64,000 nucleotides of DNA. Source: Occultella aeris (GTDB lineage: Bacteria; Actinomycetota; Actinomycetes; Actinomycetales; Beutenbergiaceae). Shown piece after piece: positions 13,223 through 22,958 of the stretch. Each line of letters opens with the position of its first letter. Position 1 is the stretch's first letter. The notes beneath the pieces were generated by a model. The model saw only the letters and a list, made by a program, of their open reading frames with translations. It was not told the origin of the DNA and made no database searches. Position numbers and translations under genes: made by a program. The stretch covers positions 124,001 to 188,000 of the forward strand of contig NZ_CACRYJ010000071.1 of the NCBI RefSeq assembly GCF_902703175.1, in the 5' to 3' direction.

Positions 13223-14428
<1,206 letters not shown>

Positions 14429-14434
14429 TCGCTG

Positions 14435-14487
14435 CGCCGACACCCCACGCCCGGGCCCCTGTGGACCCCGGACGTGGGGTGTCCGGC
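14435..14487 (+). terminator. Terminator-like hairpin after metK
   Basis: An 11-bp perfect stem (GACACCCCACG at 14439-14449 with CGTGGGGTGTC at 14473-14483) is extended by CGCC/GGCG around a bulge. The loop itself is GC-rich. There is no U-tract, which is common for GC-rich actinobacteria. It starts 10 bp after the metK stop and ends before the chosen priA start. Confidence 0.75.
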
Positions 14488-14508
14488 GTTCATGATGGGA
14501 TCAGTCCT

Positions 14509-16638
14509 GTGCCGGCACCGGAACAAACCAGCCTCCTCGATCCGGGGCTCGTCGCACCTGCGCCCGCGGCCACCCGGTTCGCCGCGGTGGCGCAGGTGCT
14601 CGTCGACATGCCACTGCCGCACCTGGACCACACCTTCGACTACGGCATCCCGGACGCCCTCGACGCGGCCGCACAGCCGGGCGTGCGGGTCAAGGTGCGC
14701 TTCGCCGGCACCGACCGGGACGGGTACCTGATCGCCCGGACGTCCGGGACGACGCACACCGGCGCCCTCGCGCCGCTGCGCAAGGTGGTCTCGCCGCTGC
14801 CCGTGCTCACCCCGGCCGTCCACGAGCTGGCTCGCACGGTGGCCAAGCGCTACGCCGGGACCAGCACCGACGTGCTCCGCCTGGCCATCCCACCCCGGCA
14901 CGCCACCGCGGAGAAGGCCGTGCTCGCGCAGCCGGAGGCCGTTCCCGAGCTCCCGGCGTCCGCACCCGAGGTGGGCTCCGCCGTCGGGCAGGCACCTCTG
15001 CCCGACCCGACCGGCGCCGACGTCGTCCTCGACGCCGACCGGCTCGCGCACTGGGCCGATTACCCGGGCGGTGCCGCCTTCCTGCGCCGGATCGGCGCCG
15101 GCGACTCACCGCGGGCCGCCTGGTGCGCACTGCCCGGACGGGTCGAGCTCGGTGGCACCGAACACCCGCACTGGGCCGTGGCCGTGGCCGTGGCGGTCCT
15201 CGCGACCCGCGCCGGCCGACGGGACGCCATCGTGAGCGTGCCCGACGCCCGGGACGTCGCGACCCTCGGGGCCGCCCTGGACGCCCTGGACATCGAGCAC
15301 GTGGTGCTGACCGCCGAGCAGGGCGCCTCGGCCCGCTACCGCCGGTTCGTGCGCGCCCTCACCGGACGCACCCACGTGGTGATCGGGACCAGATCCGCCG
15401 CATTCGCACCCTTGCCGAACCTCGGCCTCGTGGTCTGCTGGGACGACGGGGACGATCTCCTCGCGGAGCCGCGCGCGCCGTACCCGCACACCCGCGAGGT
15501 CCTCGTGCAGCGGGCCGACCTGGCCGGCGCCGCCGCGCTCGTCGGCGGCTTCGCGCGCACCCCCGAGGCGCAGCTGCTGGTCGCCGACGGCTGGGCCCGC
15601 TCGCTGCAGGCCGACCGCTCCGTGGTCCGTGCTCGCGCTCCCCGGGTGATCGCGCCGGGGGAGGCGGACCTGGCCCGCGAGGGCGAGGGTGGCCGGGCCC
15701 GGATCCCGGCGCCGGCGCTCGCCCTCGCGCGCCGCGCGCTGGCCAACGGCCCGGTCCTGGTGCAGGTACCCCGGGCCGGGTACCTGCCGGTGGTGGCGTG
15801 CGCCCGGTGCCGCACCCCCGCCCGCTGCAGCCACTGCCACGGCCCGCTCCGGCTCGACCGCGCCGACGCGCCGCCGCAGTGCCGGTGGTGCGGCCGGCAC
15901 GCCACCGCATGGGCCTGCGGTGAGTGCGGCGCCACGGCGATGCGCGCGATGCGCACCGGGGCCGGCCGCACCGCCGAGGAGCTCGGCCGCGCGTTCCCCG
16001 GGGTGCCGGTGACGGTGTCCGGACGCGACGGCGGCGTGCTGGACCGGGTGCCCGCCGGGCCCCGGCTCGTGGTCGCCACGCCCGGCGCGGAGCCATCGGC
16101 CGACGGCGGCTACACCGGCGCGCTGCTCCTCGACGCCGCCCTGATCACGAACCGGCCCGAGCTCTCGGCCGGGGTGGAGGCGCTGCGCCGCTGGCTGGGT
16201 GCCGCGGCCCTGGTCCGGTCCTCCGGTGACGGGGGAGAGGTGATGATCCTCGGCCAGGGCGCCCCGGTGCCCGTGCAGGCCCTGGTGCGCTGGGACCCCG
16301 TCGGGCACGCCGGGCGTGAGCTCAGCGAGCGGCAGGACCTCTCGTTCCCGCCGCTGGTGCGGCTCGCCACCCTCACCGGTGGTTCGGGCGCGCTCGCCTC
16401 GATGATGCGGCACCTGCGTCTGCCGGCCGAGGCGGAGGTCCTCGGCCCGGTGCCGGTCGAGGACACCGGCGGCCCGGCACAGGGCGCGGAGGAGGAGATG
16501 CTGCGTACCCTGGTGCGCATCGATCGCCGCGCCGGGGACGTGCTGAGCGTCGCGCTGGCCCAGGCGCAGGCGATCCGCAGTGCCCGTAAGGAACCCGGCG
16601 TCGTTCGGGTCCGCATCGACCCCGACCACTTGTGGTGA
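14509..16638 (+). CDS. priA: Probable primosomal protein N' (PriA-like, helicase motifs degenerate)
   Basis: Replication-restart protein of 709 residues. The N-terminal 3'-DNA-binding domain (VAQVLVDMPLPHLDHTFDY) and the zinc-binding cysteines (CARCRTPARCSHCHG, CRWCGRHATAWACGECG) are clear. The helicase core is degenerate: no Walker A GxGKT is visible, and the DEEH box is replaced by WDDGDD. Actinobacterial PriA proteins are known to lack ATPase motifs, so this is expected. GTG 14509 is chosen over GTG 14461 because the latter lies in the loop of the metK terminator. Confidence 0.9.
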   Translation: MPAPEQTSLLDPGLVAPAPAATRFAAVAQVLVDMPLPHLDHTFDYGIPDALDAAAQPGVRVKVRFAGTDRDGYLIARTSGTTHTGALAPLRKVVSPLPVLTPAVHELARTVAKRYAGTSTDVLRLAIPPRHATAEKAVLAQPEAVPELPASAPEVGSAVGQAPLPDPTGADVVLDADRLAHWADYPGGAAFLRRIGAGDSPRAAWCALPGRVELGGTEHPHWAVAVAVAVLATRAGRRDAIVSVPDARDVATLGAALDALDIEHVVLTAEQGASARYRRFVRALTGRTHVVIGTRSAAFAPLPNLGLVVCWDDGDDLLAEPRAPYPHTREVLVQRADLAGAAALVGGFARTPEAQLLVADGWARSLQADRSVVRARAPRVIAPGEADLAREGEGGRARIPAPALALARRALANGPVLVQVPRAGYLPVVACARCRTPARCSHCHGPLRLDRADAPPQCRWCGRHATAWACGECGATAMRAMRTGAGRTAEELGRAFPGVPVTVSGRDGGVLDRVPAGPRLVVATPGAEPSADGGYTGALLLDAALITNRPELSAGVEALRRWLGAAALVRSSGDGGEVMILGQGAPVPVQALVRWDPVGHAGRELSERQDLSFPPLVRLATLTGGSGALASMMRHLRLPAEAEVLGPVPVEDTGGPAQGAEEEMLRTLVRIDRRAGDVLSVALAQAQAIRSARKEPGVVRVRIDPDHLW

Positions 16639-16675
16639 GTTCCATCACACACCGCCCAGGCCTGGAGGCCCACGC

Positions 16676-17305
16676 GTGACCAAGATCGACCGGACCATCA
16701 CCACCGTCGTGTTCGACCTCGGCAACGTCCTGATCCGCTGGGACCCGGTGGCGGTCTTCGAGGGCCGGCTCAGCGAGGGCGAGGTCGCCGAGTTCATGGC
16801 AGCGGTCGACTTCCCGACCCTGAACCGGTCCCTGGACGCCGGCCGCACCTGGGCGCAGGCAAGGCCCGAGGTCGCCAACCGGGCGCCGGACCACGTCCAC
16901 CACATGGATGCCTACTTGCGTGACTTCGAGCGCTCCCTGGTCGGCGAGGTCCCAGGCACGGCGCAGATCGCACGGGACCTGATGGCGGCCGGGGTGCGGG
17001 TGCTCGGCCTGACGAACTGGTCCGCCGAGACGTTCGAACACGCCCCGAGGGTCGCACCGGTGCTGACCGAGTTCGAGGACATCCTGGTCTCAGGCGCCGT
17101 CGGTCTGGCGAAGCCGGACCCCGCGATCTTCGAGCTGCTGATCCGCACCACCGACCTGGTGCCGCAGGAGTCGGTATTCATCGACGACTCACCGGCGAAC
17201 GTCGCCGCGGCCGCGGACCTGGGCTTCCACGCGCTGCTGTTCACGGACGCGCGGACGTTCCGCGCGGACCTGGTCGCGCTCGGACTGGGCATCCCGGACT
17301 CCTAG
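16676..17305 (+). CDS. HAD-IA family hydrolase (YihX-like phosphatase)
   Basis: A 209-residue haloacid-dehalogenase-type phosphatase. Motif I is VVFDLGNVL (nucleophile Asp near residue 14; DLG rather than DxD, as in the YihX sugar-phosphatase group), motif II LTNWS, motif III KPDPAIF, and motif IV FIDDSPANV. The substrate is not predictable, but YihX acts on glucose-1-phosphate. GTG 16676 has GGAGG 7 nt upstream and lies 37 bp after priA, so the pair may be cotranscribed. Confidence 0.85.
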   Translation: MTKIDRTITTVVFDLGNVLIRWDPVAVFEGRLSEGEVAEFMAAVDFPTLNRSLDAGRTWAQARPEVANRAPDHVHHMDAYLRDFERSLVGEVPGTAQIARDLMAAGVRVLGLTNWSAETFEHAPRVAPVLTEFEDILVSGAVGLAKPDPAIFELLIRTTDLVPQESVFIDDSPANVAAAADLGFHALLFTDARTFRADLVALGLGIPDS

Positions 17306-17314
17306 ACTGCCCCC
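17303..17314 (+). promoter_or_regulatory. Leaderless-type -10 box for fmt (TAGACT)
   Basis: TAGACT at 17303-17308, overlapping the stop of the upstream HAD gene, ends 6 nt before ATG 17315. No SD sequence precedes fmt. Confidence 0.5.
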
Positions 17315-18274
17315 ATGCGTTTGCTGTTCGCGGGCACCCCCGCCGTCGCCCTGCCCACCCTGGCGGCTCTGCTTGACTCCAGCCACGACGTGGTGGGCGT
17401 GCTGACCCGGCCGCCGGCCCCGGTCGGCCGCAAGCGCGTGATCACCCGGAGTGCCGTGCATGCCCTCGCGGACGAGCGCGGCGTCCCGGTTATCACCTCG
17501 TCGCGGCCGCACGAGGCGGAGACCATCGCAGCATTGTCGGCCCTGACCGAATTCGGCATCGACTGTGCACCCGTCGTCGCCTACGGCGCGCTGCTGCGCG
17601 ACCCCGCGTTGTCGTTGCCCCGACACGGGTGGCTGAACCTGCACTTCTCCCTGCTGCCCGCCTGGCGCGGCGCCGCGCCGGTGCAGCACGCGATCATGGC
17701 CGGCGACGACATGACCGGTGCGAGCACGTTCCGCATCGAGGCCGGGCTGGACACCGGACCCGTCTACGGCACCCTCACCGAGCCGATCCGGCGACGCGAC
17801 ACCGCCGCAGACCTGCTCGGCCGGCTGGCCGACGCCGGGCCCGCGCTGATGCTGGCCACGCTGGACGCCATCGAGGCCGGCACGGCCCGGCCGGTGCCCC
17901 AGGCCAGCGACGGGATCAGCCTCGCGCCCCGCCTGACCAGCGCGGACGCGCACGTCGACTGGTCGCTGCCGGCGCTGGCCATCGACCGGCGGATCCGCGG
18001 CTGCACCCCCGCGCCCGGTGCCTGGACCACCCGCGACGGCGACCGGTACAAGCTCGGGCCGGTGCTGCCGGTGGTCGAGGATGCCGGCCTGGCCCCGGGG
18101 CAGCTCGCGGACGTCGACGGCGCCGTACTGGTCGGGACCGGCTCGGAGGCGGTCCGGCTGGACGCGATCGCCCCGCCGGGTCGCGGCTGGATGGCCGCCT
18201 CGGACTGGCTGCGCGGCGCACGACTGCCTGCGGACGCCTCCTTCGACCGGGTCGAGGTCGCCTCCGATGTCTGA
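17315..18274 (+). CDS. fmt: Methionyl-tRNA formyltransferase
   Basis: Formylates initiator Met-tRNA. The 319-residue product has the N-terminal Rossmann segment RLLFAGTPAVALPTL, the 10-formyl-THF site SLLPAWRGAAPVQHAI (catalytic Asn/His/Asp region around HFSLLP), and a C-terminal OB-like tRNA-binding domain. It overlaps rsmB by 8 bp, so translation of the two is coupled. No def (deformylase) gene is in the window. Confidence 0.96.
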   Translation: MRLLFAGTPAVALPTLAALLDSSHDVVGVLTRPPAPVGRKRVITRSAVHALADERGVPVITSSRPHEAETIAALSALTEFGIDCAPVVAYGALLRDPALSLPRHGWLNLHFSLLPAWRGAAPVQHAIMAGDDMTGASTFRIEAGLDTGPVYGTLTEPIRRRDTAADLLGRLADAGPALMLATLDAIEAGTARPVPQASDGISLAPRLTSADAHVDWSLPALAIDRRIRGCTPAPGAWTTRDGDRYKLGPVLPVVEDAGLAPGQLADVDGAVLVGTGSEAVRLDAIAPPGRGWMAASDWLRGARLPADASFDRVEVASDV

Positions 18275-19826
18275 GGGCGAGAATCAGGGCGGTGGCCGTG
18301 ACCCCGGCGGGGACCGAGGCAGTGGCCACGGCTCGGGCGGCGGGCAGCGGGGCGGCCGTGGATCGGGCCGGCCGGCTCAGGGCCGGGGCTCGCGCGACCG
18401 TGGCCGGCGCCCTGACTCACAGCGCACCTCCTCCCGCCCCTCCGAACGCAACCGCGGCACGGATCCCGCACGCCGCGCCGCGTACGACGTGCTGCGGTCG
18501 GTCGCGGCCACCGACGCCTACGCCAACCTGGTGCTGCCCCCGGTCCTGACCGAGCGGCAGATCCGCGGCCGCGACGCGGCATTCGCCACCGAGCTCACCT
18601 ACGGCACGCTCCGGATGCAGGGTCGTTACGACGCGATCATCGCCCATGCCTCCCGCCGCGACGTCACGAGCCTCGACGCCGAGGTCCTCGACGTGCTTCG
18701 CCTCGGCGCCCATCAGGTCCTCGGCATGCGGGTGCCCGGCCACGCGGCCGTCTCCGAGACTGTCGGTCTGGCCCGGTCCACCTGCGGCACCGGACCCTCC
18801 CAGCTCGTGAACGCCGTGCTGCGGCGCATCACCGAACGCCCACTCGCCGAGTGGCTGGACCTGATCGGCGCCGACGCGAAGGACGAGACCGCCCGCCTGG
18901 CCGCGGTCCACTCGCACCCGGCCTGGGTGGTCCGGGCGATGCGCTCGGCACTCGCGCAGACCGGTCCCGGTGACGGCGACCTCGAGGCCCTGCTTGAGGC
19001 CGACAACGCCTCCCCGGCGGTGAACCTGGTGGTGCGTCCCGGTCTGGCCGACCCTGAGGACGTGTCCGACGCTGACCCCGGCCGGTGGGCCCCGACCGCT
19101 CTGGTGCTTCGCGGTGGTGACCCCGGCGCATTCGAAGCCGTGCGCTCGGGGCGCATCGGCGTCCAGGACGAGGGCAGCCAGCTCGTCGCCCTCGCAGCCG
19201 CGGCCGTGCCCATCGAGGGTCCGGACCGCACCTGGCTGGACCTGTGCGCCGGACCGGGTGGCAAGGCCGCGCTGTCGGCCGCCCTGCTTGCCCAGCGGGC
19301 GCCGGACGGGCTGTTCGTCGCCAACGAGGTCGCCGAACACCGGGCCAGGCTCGTCGAACAGTCCATGTCCGCCGTGCGCGGACTGCTGCCCGGCATCGAG
19401 GTCCGCACCGGCGATGGGCGGGAGATCGGTGGCACCGAGCCCGGACGCTACGACCGGGTCCTCGTCGACGTGCCGTGCACCGGACTCGGGGCTCTGCGGC
19501 GGCGACCCGAGTCGCGATGGCGTCGCTCGCCGTCGGACCTTTCGGCACTCGGCCAGCTCCAACGAGAACTGCTCACCTCCGCCCTGGCCGCCACCCGCCC
19601 CGGCGGGGTCGTCGCGTACGTCACCTGCTCGCCGCACCTGGCCGAGACCAGGCTCGTCGTCGAGGACGTGCTCAAGCGCACCGACGGCGCGACGCTCCTG
19701 GACGCCGTCGAGGTGCTCGCCGGGGTGAGCGCCGAACCGCTCGGCGACCTGGACGGCCCGTACGTGCAGCTCTGGCCGCACCGACACGGCACGGACGCGA
19801 TGTTCCTGGCGCTGATCCGTACCTGA
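18267..19826 (+). CDS. rsmB: 16S rRNA (cytosine-967-C5)-methyltransferase RsmB
   Basis: Methylates C967 of 16S rRNA. The 519-residue protein consists of a NusB-like RNA-binding domain ([19 protein letters not shown] onward) and a RsmB/NOP methyltransferase domain with [10 protein letters not shown] (SAM site), DVPCTGLG (first catalytic Cys) and TCSPH (second Cys). The first 65 residues are an unusual low-complexity tail rich in Gly and Arg (RGG-like). ATG 18267 overlaps fmt; the frame is open further upstream, but only within fmt. Confidence 0.94.
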   Translation: MSEGENQGGGRDPGGDRGSGHGSGGGQRGGRGSGRPAQGRGSRDRGRRPDSQRTSSRPSERNRGTDPARRAAYDVLRSVAATDAYANLVLPPVLTERQIRGRDAAFATELTYGTLRMQGRYDAIIAHASRRDVTSLDAEVLDVLRLGAHQVLGMRVPGHAAVSETVGLARSTCGTGPSQLVNAVLRRITERPLAEWLDLIGADAKDETARLAAVHSHPAWVVRAMRSALAQTGPGDGDLEALLEADNASPAVNLVVRPGLADPEDVSDADPGRWAPTALVLRGGDPGAFEAVRSGRIGVQDEGSQLVALAAAAVPIEGPDRTWLDLCAGPGGKAALSAALLAQRAPDGLFVANEVAEHRARLVEQSMSAVRGLLPGIEVRTGDGREIGGTEPGRYDRVLVDVPCTGLGALRRRPESRWRRSPSDLSALGQLQRELLTSALAATRPGGVVAYVTCSPHLAETRLVVEDVLKRTDGATLLDAVEVLAGVSAEPLGDLDGPYVQLWPHRHGTDAMFLALIRT

Positions 19827-19839
19827 CCCTCCGCAGCAC

Positions 19840-19852
19840 TACGCTCGCCGGT
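19840..19852 (+). promoter_or_regulatory. Leaderless-type -10 box for rpe (TACGCT)
   Basis: TACGCT at 19840-19845 ends 7 nt before ATG 19853, in the short gap after rsmB. Confidence 0.45.
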
Positions 19853-20518
19853 ATGGGCATCCTCATCTCTCCCAGCGTGCTGAACTCCGACCTGTCCGAC
19901 CTGGCCGGTGAGGTCGGGCGGATCTCCGCCGCCGACTTCGTGCACCTGGACGTCATGGACAACCACTTCGTGCCGAACCTCACCTTCGGGCTGCCGGTGG
20001 TGGAGCGGCTCCTCGCCCGTACCGAACTACCCGCCGACGTGCACCTGATGATCGAGGACCCGGACACTTGGGCACCCGCGTTCGCCGAGGCCGGTGCGCG
20101 CTCGGTCACCTTCCATGTGGAGGCGTCAAGCGCGCCGGTCCGGCTCGCGCGCGAGCTGCGCAAGCGCGGCGCCCGGGCGGCGATCGCGCTGAAGCCCGGC
20201 ACGGGCATCGAGCCGTATCTGGACCTGCTGCCCGAGTTCGACATGGTGCTGGTCATGACAGTGGAACCCGGTTTCGGGGGTCAGTCCTTCATCGACGGCA
20301 CCCTGCCGAAGATCCGGCGCACCCGGGACGCCATCACCGCGCTCGGCGCCGACATCTGGGTGCAGGTCGACGGTGGCGTGTCGCGGACCACGATCGCCGG
20401 CGCCGCGCAGGCCGGCGCGAACATGTTCGTGGCGGGCTCCGCCGTCTACTCCGCCGACGACCCGAACGCCGAGATCACCGCCCTGCGCGAACTTGCCGAC
20501 GCGGCGTACCGGGGCTGA
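19853..20518 (+). CDS. rpe: Ribulose-phosphate 3-epimerase
   Basis: Interconverts ribulose-5-phosphate and xylulose-5-phosphate in the pentose phosphate pathway. The 221-residue TIM barrel shows ISPSVLNSD, the metal/catalytic motif [32 protein letters not shown] and VDGGV near the C-terminus. Length is typical. In many actinobacteria the next gene downstream is ribD; here it is an FMN riboswitch followed by transporter genes. Confidence 0.97.
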   Translation: MGILISPSVLNSDLSDLAGEVGRISAADFVHLDVMDNHFVPNLTFGLPVVERLLARTELPADVHLMIEDPDTWAPAFAEAGARSVTFHVEASSAPVRLARELRKRGARAAIALKPGTGIEPYLDLLPEFDMVLVMTVEPGFGGQSFIDGTLPKIRRTRDAITALGADIWVQVDGGVSRTTIAGAAQAGANMFVAGSAVYSADDPNAEITALRELADAAYRG

Positions 20519-20636
20519 CGCCGAAGCCGGCGGGCTGCCTGCCCGCAAACCCCGGCCCAGGGCGTCTCGCGATCCGGGCGTGACCGTCCTCATACGCGTG
20601 GGGCTGCTCGAGTGTGTCAGAATCGGATCAGCAAGA

Positions 20637-20766
20637 ACGTGCTCCGGGGTCGGTGAAAGTCCGAGCCGGCGGTGATAGTCCGCGACCCGGCCACTGCTCG
20701 TCAGTGGTCGGTTGACCTGGTGGAACTCCAGGACCGACGGTTAAAGTCCGGATGGGAGGATGCACG
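20637..20766 (+). ncRNA. FMN riboswitch (RFN element)
   Basis: The conserved RFN blocks appear in order: GGGGTCGGTGAAAGTCCGAG (20646-20664), GCCGGCGGTGATAGTCCGCGACCC (to 20689), a variable helix, GGTTGACCTGGTGGAACTCC, ACCGACGGTTAAAGTCCGGATGGGAGGATG (to about 20763). The flanking P1 strands pair across the element. This is a confident FMN aptamer. When bound by FMN the family turns off riboflavin synthesis or uptake genes; the downstream genes here are transporter-like. Confidence 0.95.
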
Positions 20767-20815
20767 CGGCGTCGGGTAGATCCCGGCGCCGACGGACGGA
20801 CGCGCGGTGCGCCGT

Positions 20816-20844
20816 CCTTCCCCGGGGTACGCCTGGGGAAGGAG
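20816..20844 (+). promoter_or_regulatory. Hairpin hiding the ribosome binding site of ribX (expression platform)
   Basis: CCTTCCCC (20816-20823) pairs perfectly with GGGGAAGG (20835-20842); the 3' strand contains the Shine-Dalgarno GGAAGGAG, 8 nt before GTG 20853. This suggests the riboswitch works at translation: FMN-bound, this hairpin forms and blocks initiation. The alternative anti-sequestering pairing was not worked out. Confidence 0.65.
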
Positions 20845-20852
20845 AACGGCAG

Positions 20853-21590
20853 GTGGCCCGCGAGGACCTCGTCGCACCCGTCGCATTCGGCGCGCTCGGA
20901 CTGATCGCGTGGCAGGGACTGGCAACGCTGCTCCCGGACCGGGTCCTCCCGACGCCCACTGCCGTCGTTTCCCGCTTCATCCTCGAACTGCGCGAGGGTG
21001 GCCTGCTCGGCTTCGCCGGGCACACCCTGACGGAGGCCGTGCTCGGCAGCCTGCTCGGGCTCGTTGTGGCCGTGCCGCTCGGCTACCTCGTTGCCCGGTC
21101 CCGCCTCGTGGCCGCGGCGATCGGTCCCTACCTCGCCGCCTCCCAGGCGATCCCCGCCGTCGCCCTCGCCCCCCTGCTGGTGGTCTGGTTCGGCTACGGG
21201 CTGTTGCCCACCGCCCTGCTCTGTGCCCTGCTGGTGTTCTTCCCGATCTTCGTGAACACGACCCTCGGCCTCAGCACCCTCGACCCGGACGTGATCGGCG
21301 CGGCGAAGGTCGACGGCGCCGGACGCTGGCGGCTGCTCGTCCACATCGAGGGTCCCCTCGCGCTGCCCGCCCTGCTCGCCGGCATCCGGAACGGCTTCGT
21401 GCTGTCCGTCACCGGGGCCGTGGTGGGGGAGTTCGTGATGGGCGGCCAGGGCCTGGGCCTGTTGCTGTCCGTCTACCGGGACCGCTCCGACGTCGAGGGC
21501 ATGTTCGCCGTGCTCGTCGCGCTCGTCGCCATCGCGATCGGCGTCTTCTACCTCATCCGCTCCTTCGAAAGGCGCATCCAATGGCTCTGA
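20853..21590 (+). CDS. ribX: ABC transporter permease, probable riboflavin importer RibX
   Basis: A 245-residue polytopic membrane protein of the BPD_transp_1 family (SsuC/ThiX-like). About six hydrophobic segments are visible, with the cytoplasmic coupling loop GAAKVDGAGRWRLLVHI, which contacts the ATPase in the family. Position behind an FMN riboswitch and next to an NMT1-like binding lipoprotein suggests riboflavin or a flavin precursor as substrate (inference, by analogy with RibXY). GTG 20853 is chosen because of its SD (GGAAGGAG). The open frame upstream lies in riboswitch RNA. It overlaps ribY by 10 bp. Confidence 0.8.
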   Translation: MAREDLVAPVAFGALGLIAWQGLATLLPDRVLPTPTAVVSRFILELREGGLLGFAGHTLTEAVLGSLLGLVVAVPLGYLVARSRLVAAAIGPYLAASQAIPAVALAPLLVVWFGYGLLPTALLCALLVFFPIFVNTTLGLSTLDPDVIGAAKVDGAGRWRLLVHIEGPLALPALLAGIRNGFVLSVTGAVVGEFVMGGQGLGLLLSVYRDRSDVEGMFAVLVALVAIAIGVFYLIRSFERRIQWL

Positions 21591-22603
21591 CCGCGCACCC
21601 CGTCCGCATCCTCGCCGCGCTCACCGGCGCCGCGGCCCTCACCCTCGCGCTCGGTGCCTGCGGCGCCGATGAGCCCGACGGCGGGGCTACCGATCTGCCC
21701 GCGCTCACCATCGGCCTGACGTACGTGCCGAACGTACAGTTCGCCCCGTTCTACGTCGCTGCGCAACAGGGCTACTTCACCGACGCCGGGGTGGACGTGA
21801 CCCTGCGCCACCACGGCGAGTCGGAGGACCTGTTCGGTGCCCTGGCCGGTGGCACCGAGGACGTCGTCGTCGCCGGGGGCGACGAGATGCTGCAGGCCCG
21901 CTCACAGGGCACCCCGGTGGTCAGCATCGCGACCCTGTACCAGACCTACCCGGTCACGCTCATCGTCCCCGAGGACTCCGAGATCGACTCCGCGGCCGAC
22001 CTCGCCGGGCACAGCATCGGCGTCCCGGGCCCGTTCGGCGAGACCTACTTCGGCCTGCTCGCCATGCTCGACGCCGCCGGCCTGAGCACCGACGACGTCA
22101 CCATCGAACATGTCGGGTTCACCCAGCAGAGCGCCCTCGCCGAGGGGCACGTCGACGCCGTCATGGGCTACGCCAACAACGACATCCCGCAGTTCCAGGC
22201 CACCGGCCTGGCGGTCCGCGGCGTCCCGATCGGGACCGACATCCCGCTCGTCGGGATCGGCCTGGGGACCACGGACGACGTGCTCGCCGCCGAACCTGAC
22301 GCACTCGCAGCGGTGATCACCGCCGTCGGGCGTGCGGTCGCGGACATCGCGACGGACCCGCAGGTCGCCGTCGACGCCGCCGCCGAGGAGGTCCCGGGCA
22401 CCGTGACCGCCGAGCAGGAGGCCATCACCCTGGCCACCGCCGAGGAGACCATCCCGCTCTACGGCGAGCTCCAGGGCCCGTGGGGGACCCAGGACGACGT
22501 GACCTGGGAGGAGATGGCGGAGTTCATGACCCGGACCGGGCTGATCACCGAGCCCGTCTCAGCATCGGAGGCGCACACCAACGACCTGATCGGTGCCGAG
22601 TAG
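21581..22603 (+). CDS. ribY: ABC transporter substrate-binding lipoprotein, probable RibY
   Basis: A 340-residue periplasmic-type binding protein of the NMT1/THI5-like family. It has a lipoprotein signal (LALGAC lipobox, Cys27) and then a classic start LTIGLTYVPNVQFAPFYVA, with GVDVTLRHHG and the AGGDEML binding loop. NMT1-like proteins bind thiamine precursors, riboflavin or other heterocycles. The FMN riboswitch upstream points to riboflavin (inference). It overlaps ribX. No ATPase gene follows; hisE comes next. Confidence 0.82.
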   Translation: MALTAHPVRILAALTGAAALTLALGACGADEPDGGATDLPALTIGLTYVPNVQFAPFYVAAQQGYFTDAGVDVTLRHHGESEDLFGALAGGTEDVVVAGGDEMLQARSQGTPVVSIATLYQTYPVTLIVPEDSEIDSAADLAGHSIGVPGPFGETYFGLLAMLDAAGLSTDDVTIEHVGFTQQSALAEGHVDAVMGYANNDIPQFQATGLAVRGVPIGTDIPLVGIGLGTTDDVLAAEPDALAAVITAVGRAVADIATDPQVAVDAAAEEVPGTVTAEQEAITLATAEETIPLYGELQGPWGTQDDVTWEEMAEFMTRTGLITEPVSASEAHTNDLIGAE

Positions 22604-22612
22604 GCTCGGGGC
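22601..22612 (+). promoter_or_regulatory. Leaderless-type -10 box for hisE (TAGGCT)
   Basis: TAGGCT at 22601-22606, whose TAG is also the ribY stop codon, ends 6 nt before GTG 22613. hisE can therefore be transcribed independently of the flavin-regulated genes. Confidence 0.5.
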
Positions 22613-22876
22613 GTGAAGACCTTCGACGACCTGTACGCCGAACTGCGGGAGAAGTCCATCAGCCGACCCGAGGGCTCCGGCACGGTGGCGCAGCTGGACG
22701 CGGGCGTGCATGCCATCGGCAAGAAGATCGTCGAGGAGGCAGCCGAGGTGTGGATGGCTGCGGAGTACCAGACCGACGCCGAGACGGCCGAGGAGATCTC
22801 CCAGCTGCTCTACCACCTGCAGGTGCTCATGGTCGCGAAGGGCCTCACCCCGGCGGACGTGTACCGCTACCTCTGA
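22613..22876 (+). CDS. hisE: Phosphoribosyl-ATP pyrophosphatase
   Basis: Second step of histidine synthesis: hydrolyses phosphoribosyl-ATP to phosphoribosyl-AMP. The 87-residue all-alpha MazG-like protein has the motifs [14 protein letters not shown] (metal-binding acidic helix) and [17 protein letters not shown], both standard for HisE. GTG start. hisG follows after 82 bp, the normal pairing in actinobacteria; the other his genes are not in the window. Confidence 0.95.
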   Translation: MKTFDDLYAELREKSISRPEGSGTVAQLDAGVHAIGKKIVEEAAEVWMAAEYQTDAETAEEISQLLYHLQVLMVAKGLTPADVYRYL

Positions 22877-22958
22877 GCGGGCGGGACCACACGCCTGGAA
22901 GCAAGCCACCGAAACTCCGCCCCGCCTCGCCGGGGCACGAACCAACAAGGTTGACGAC

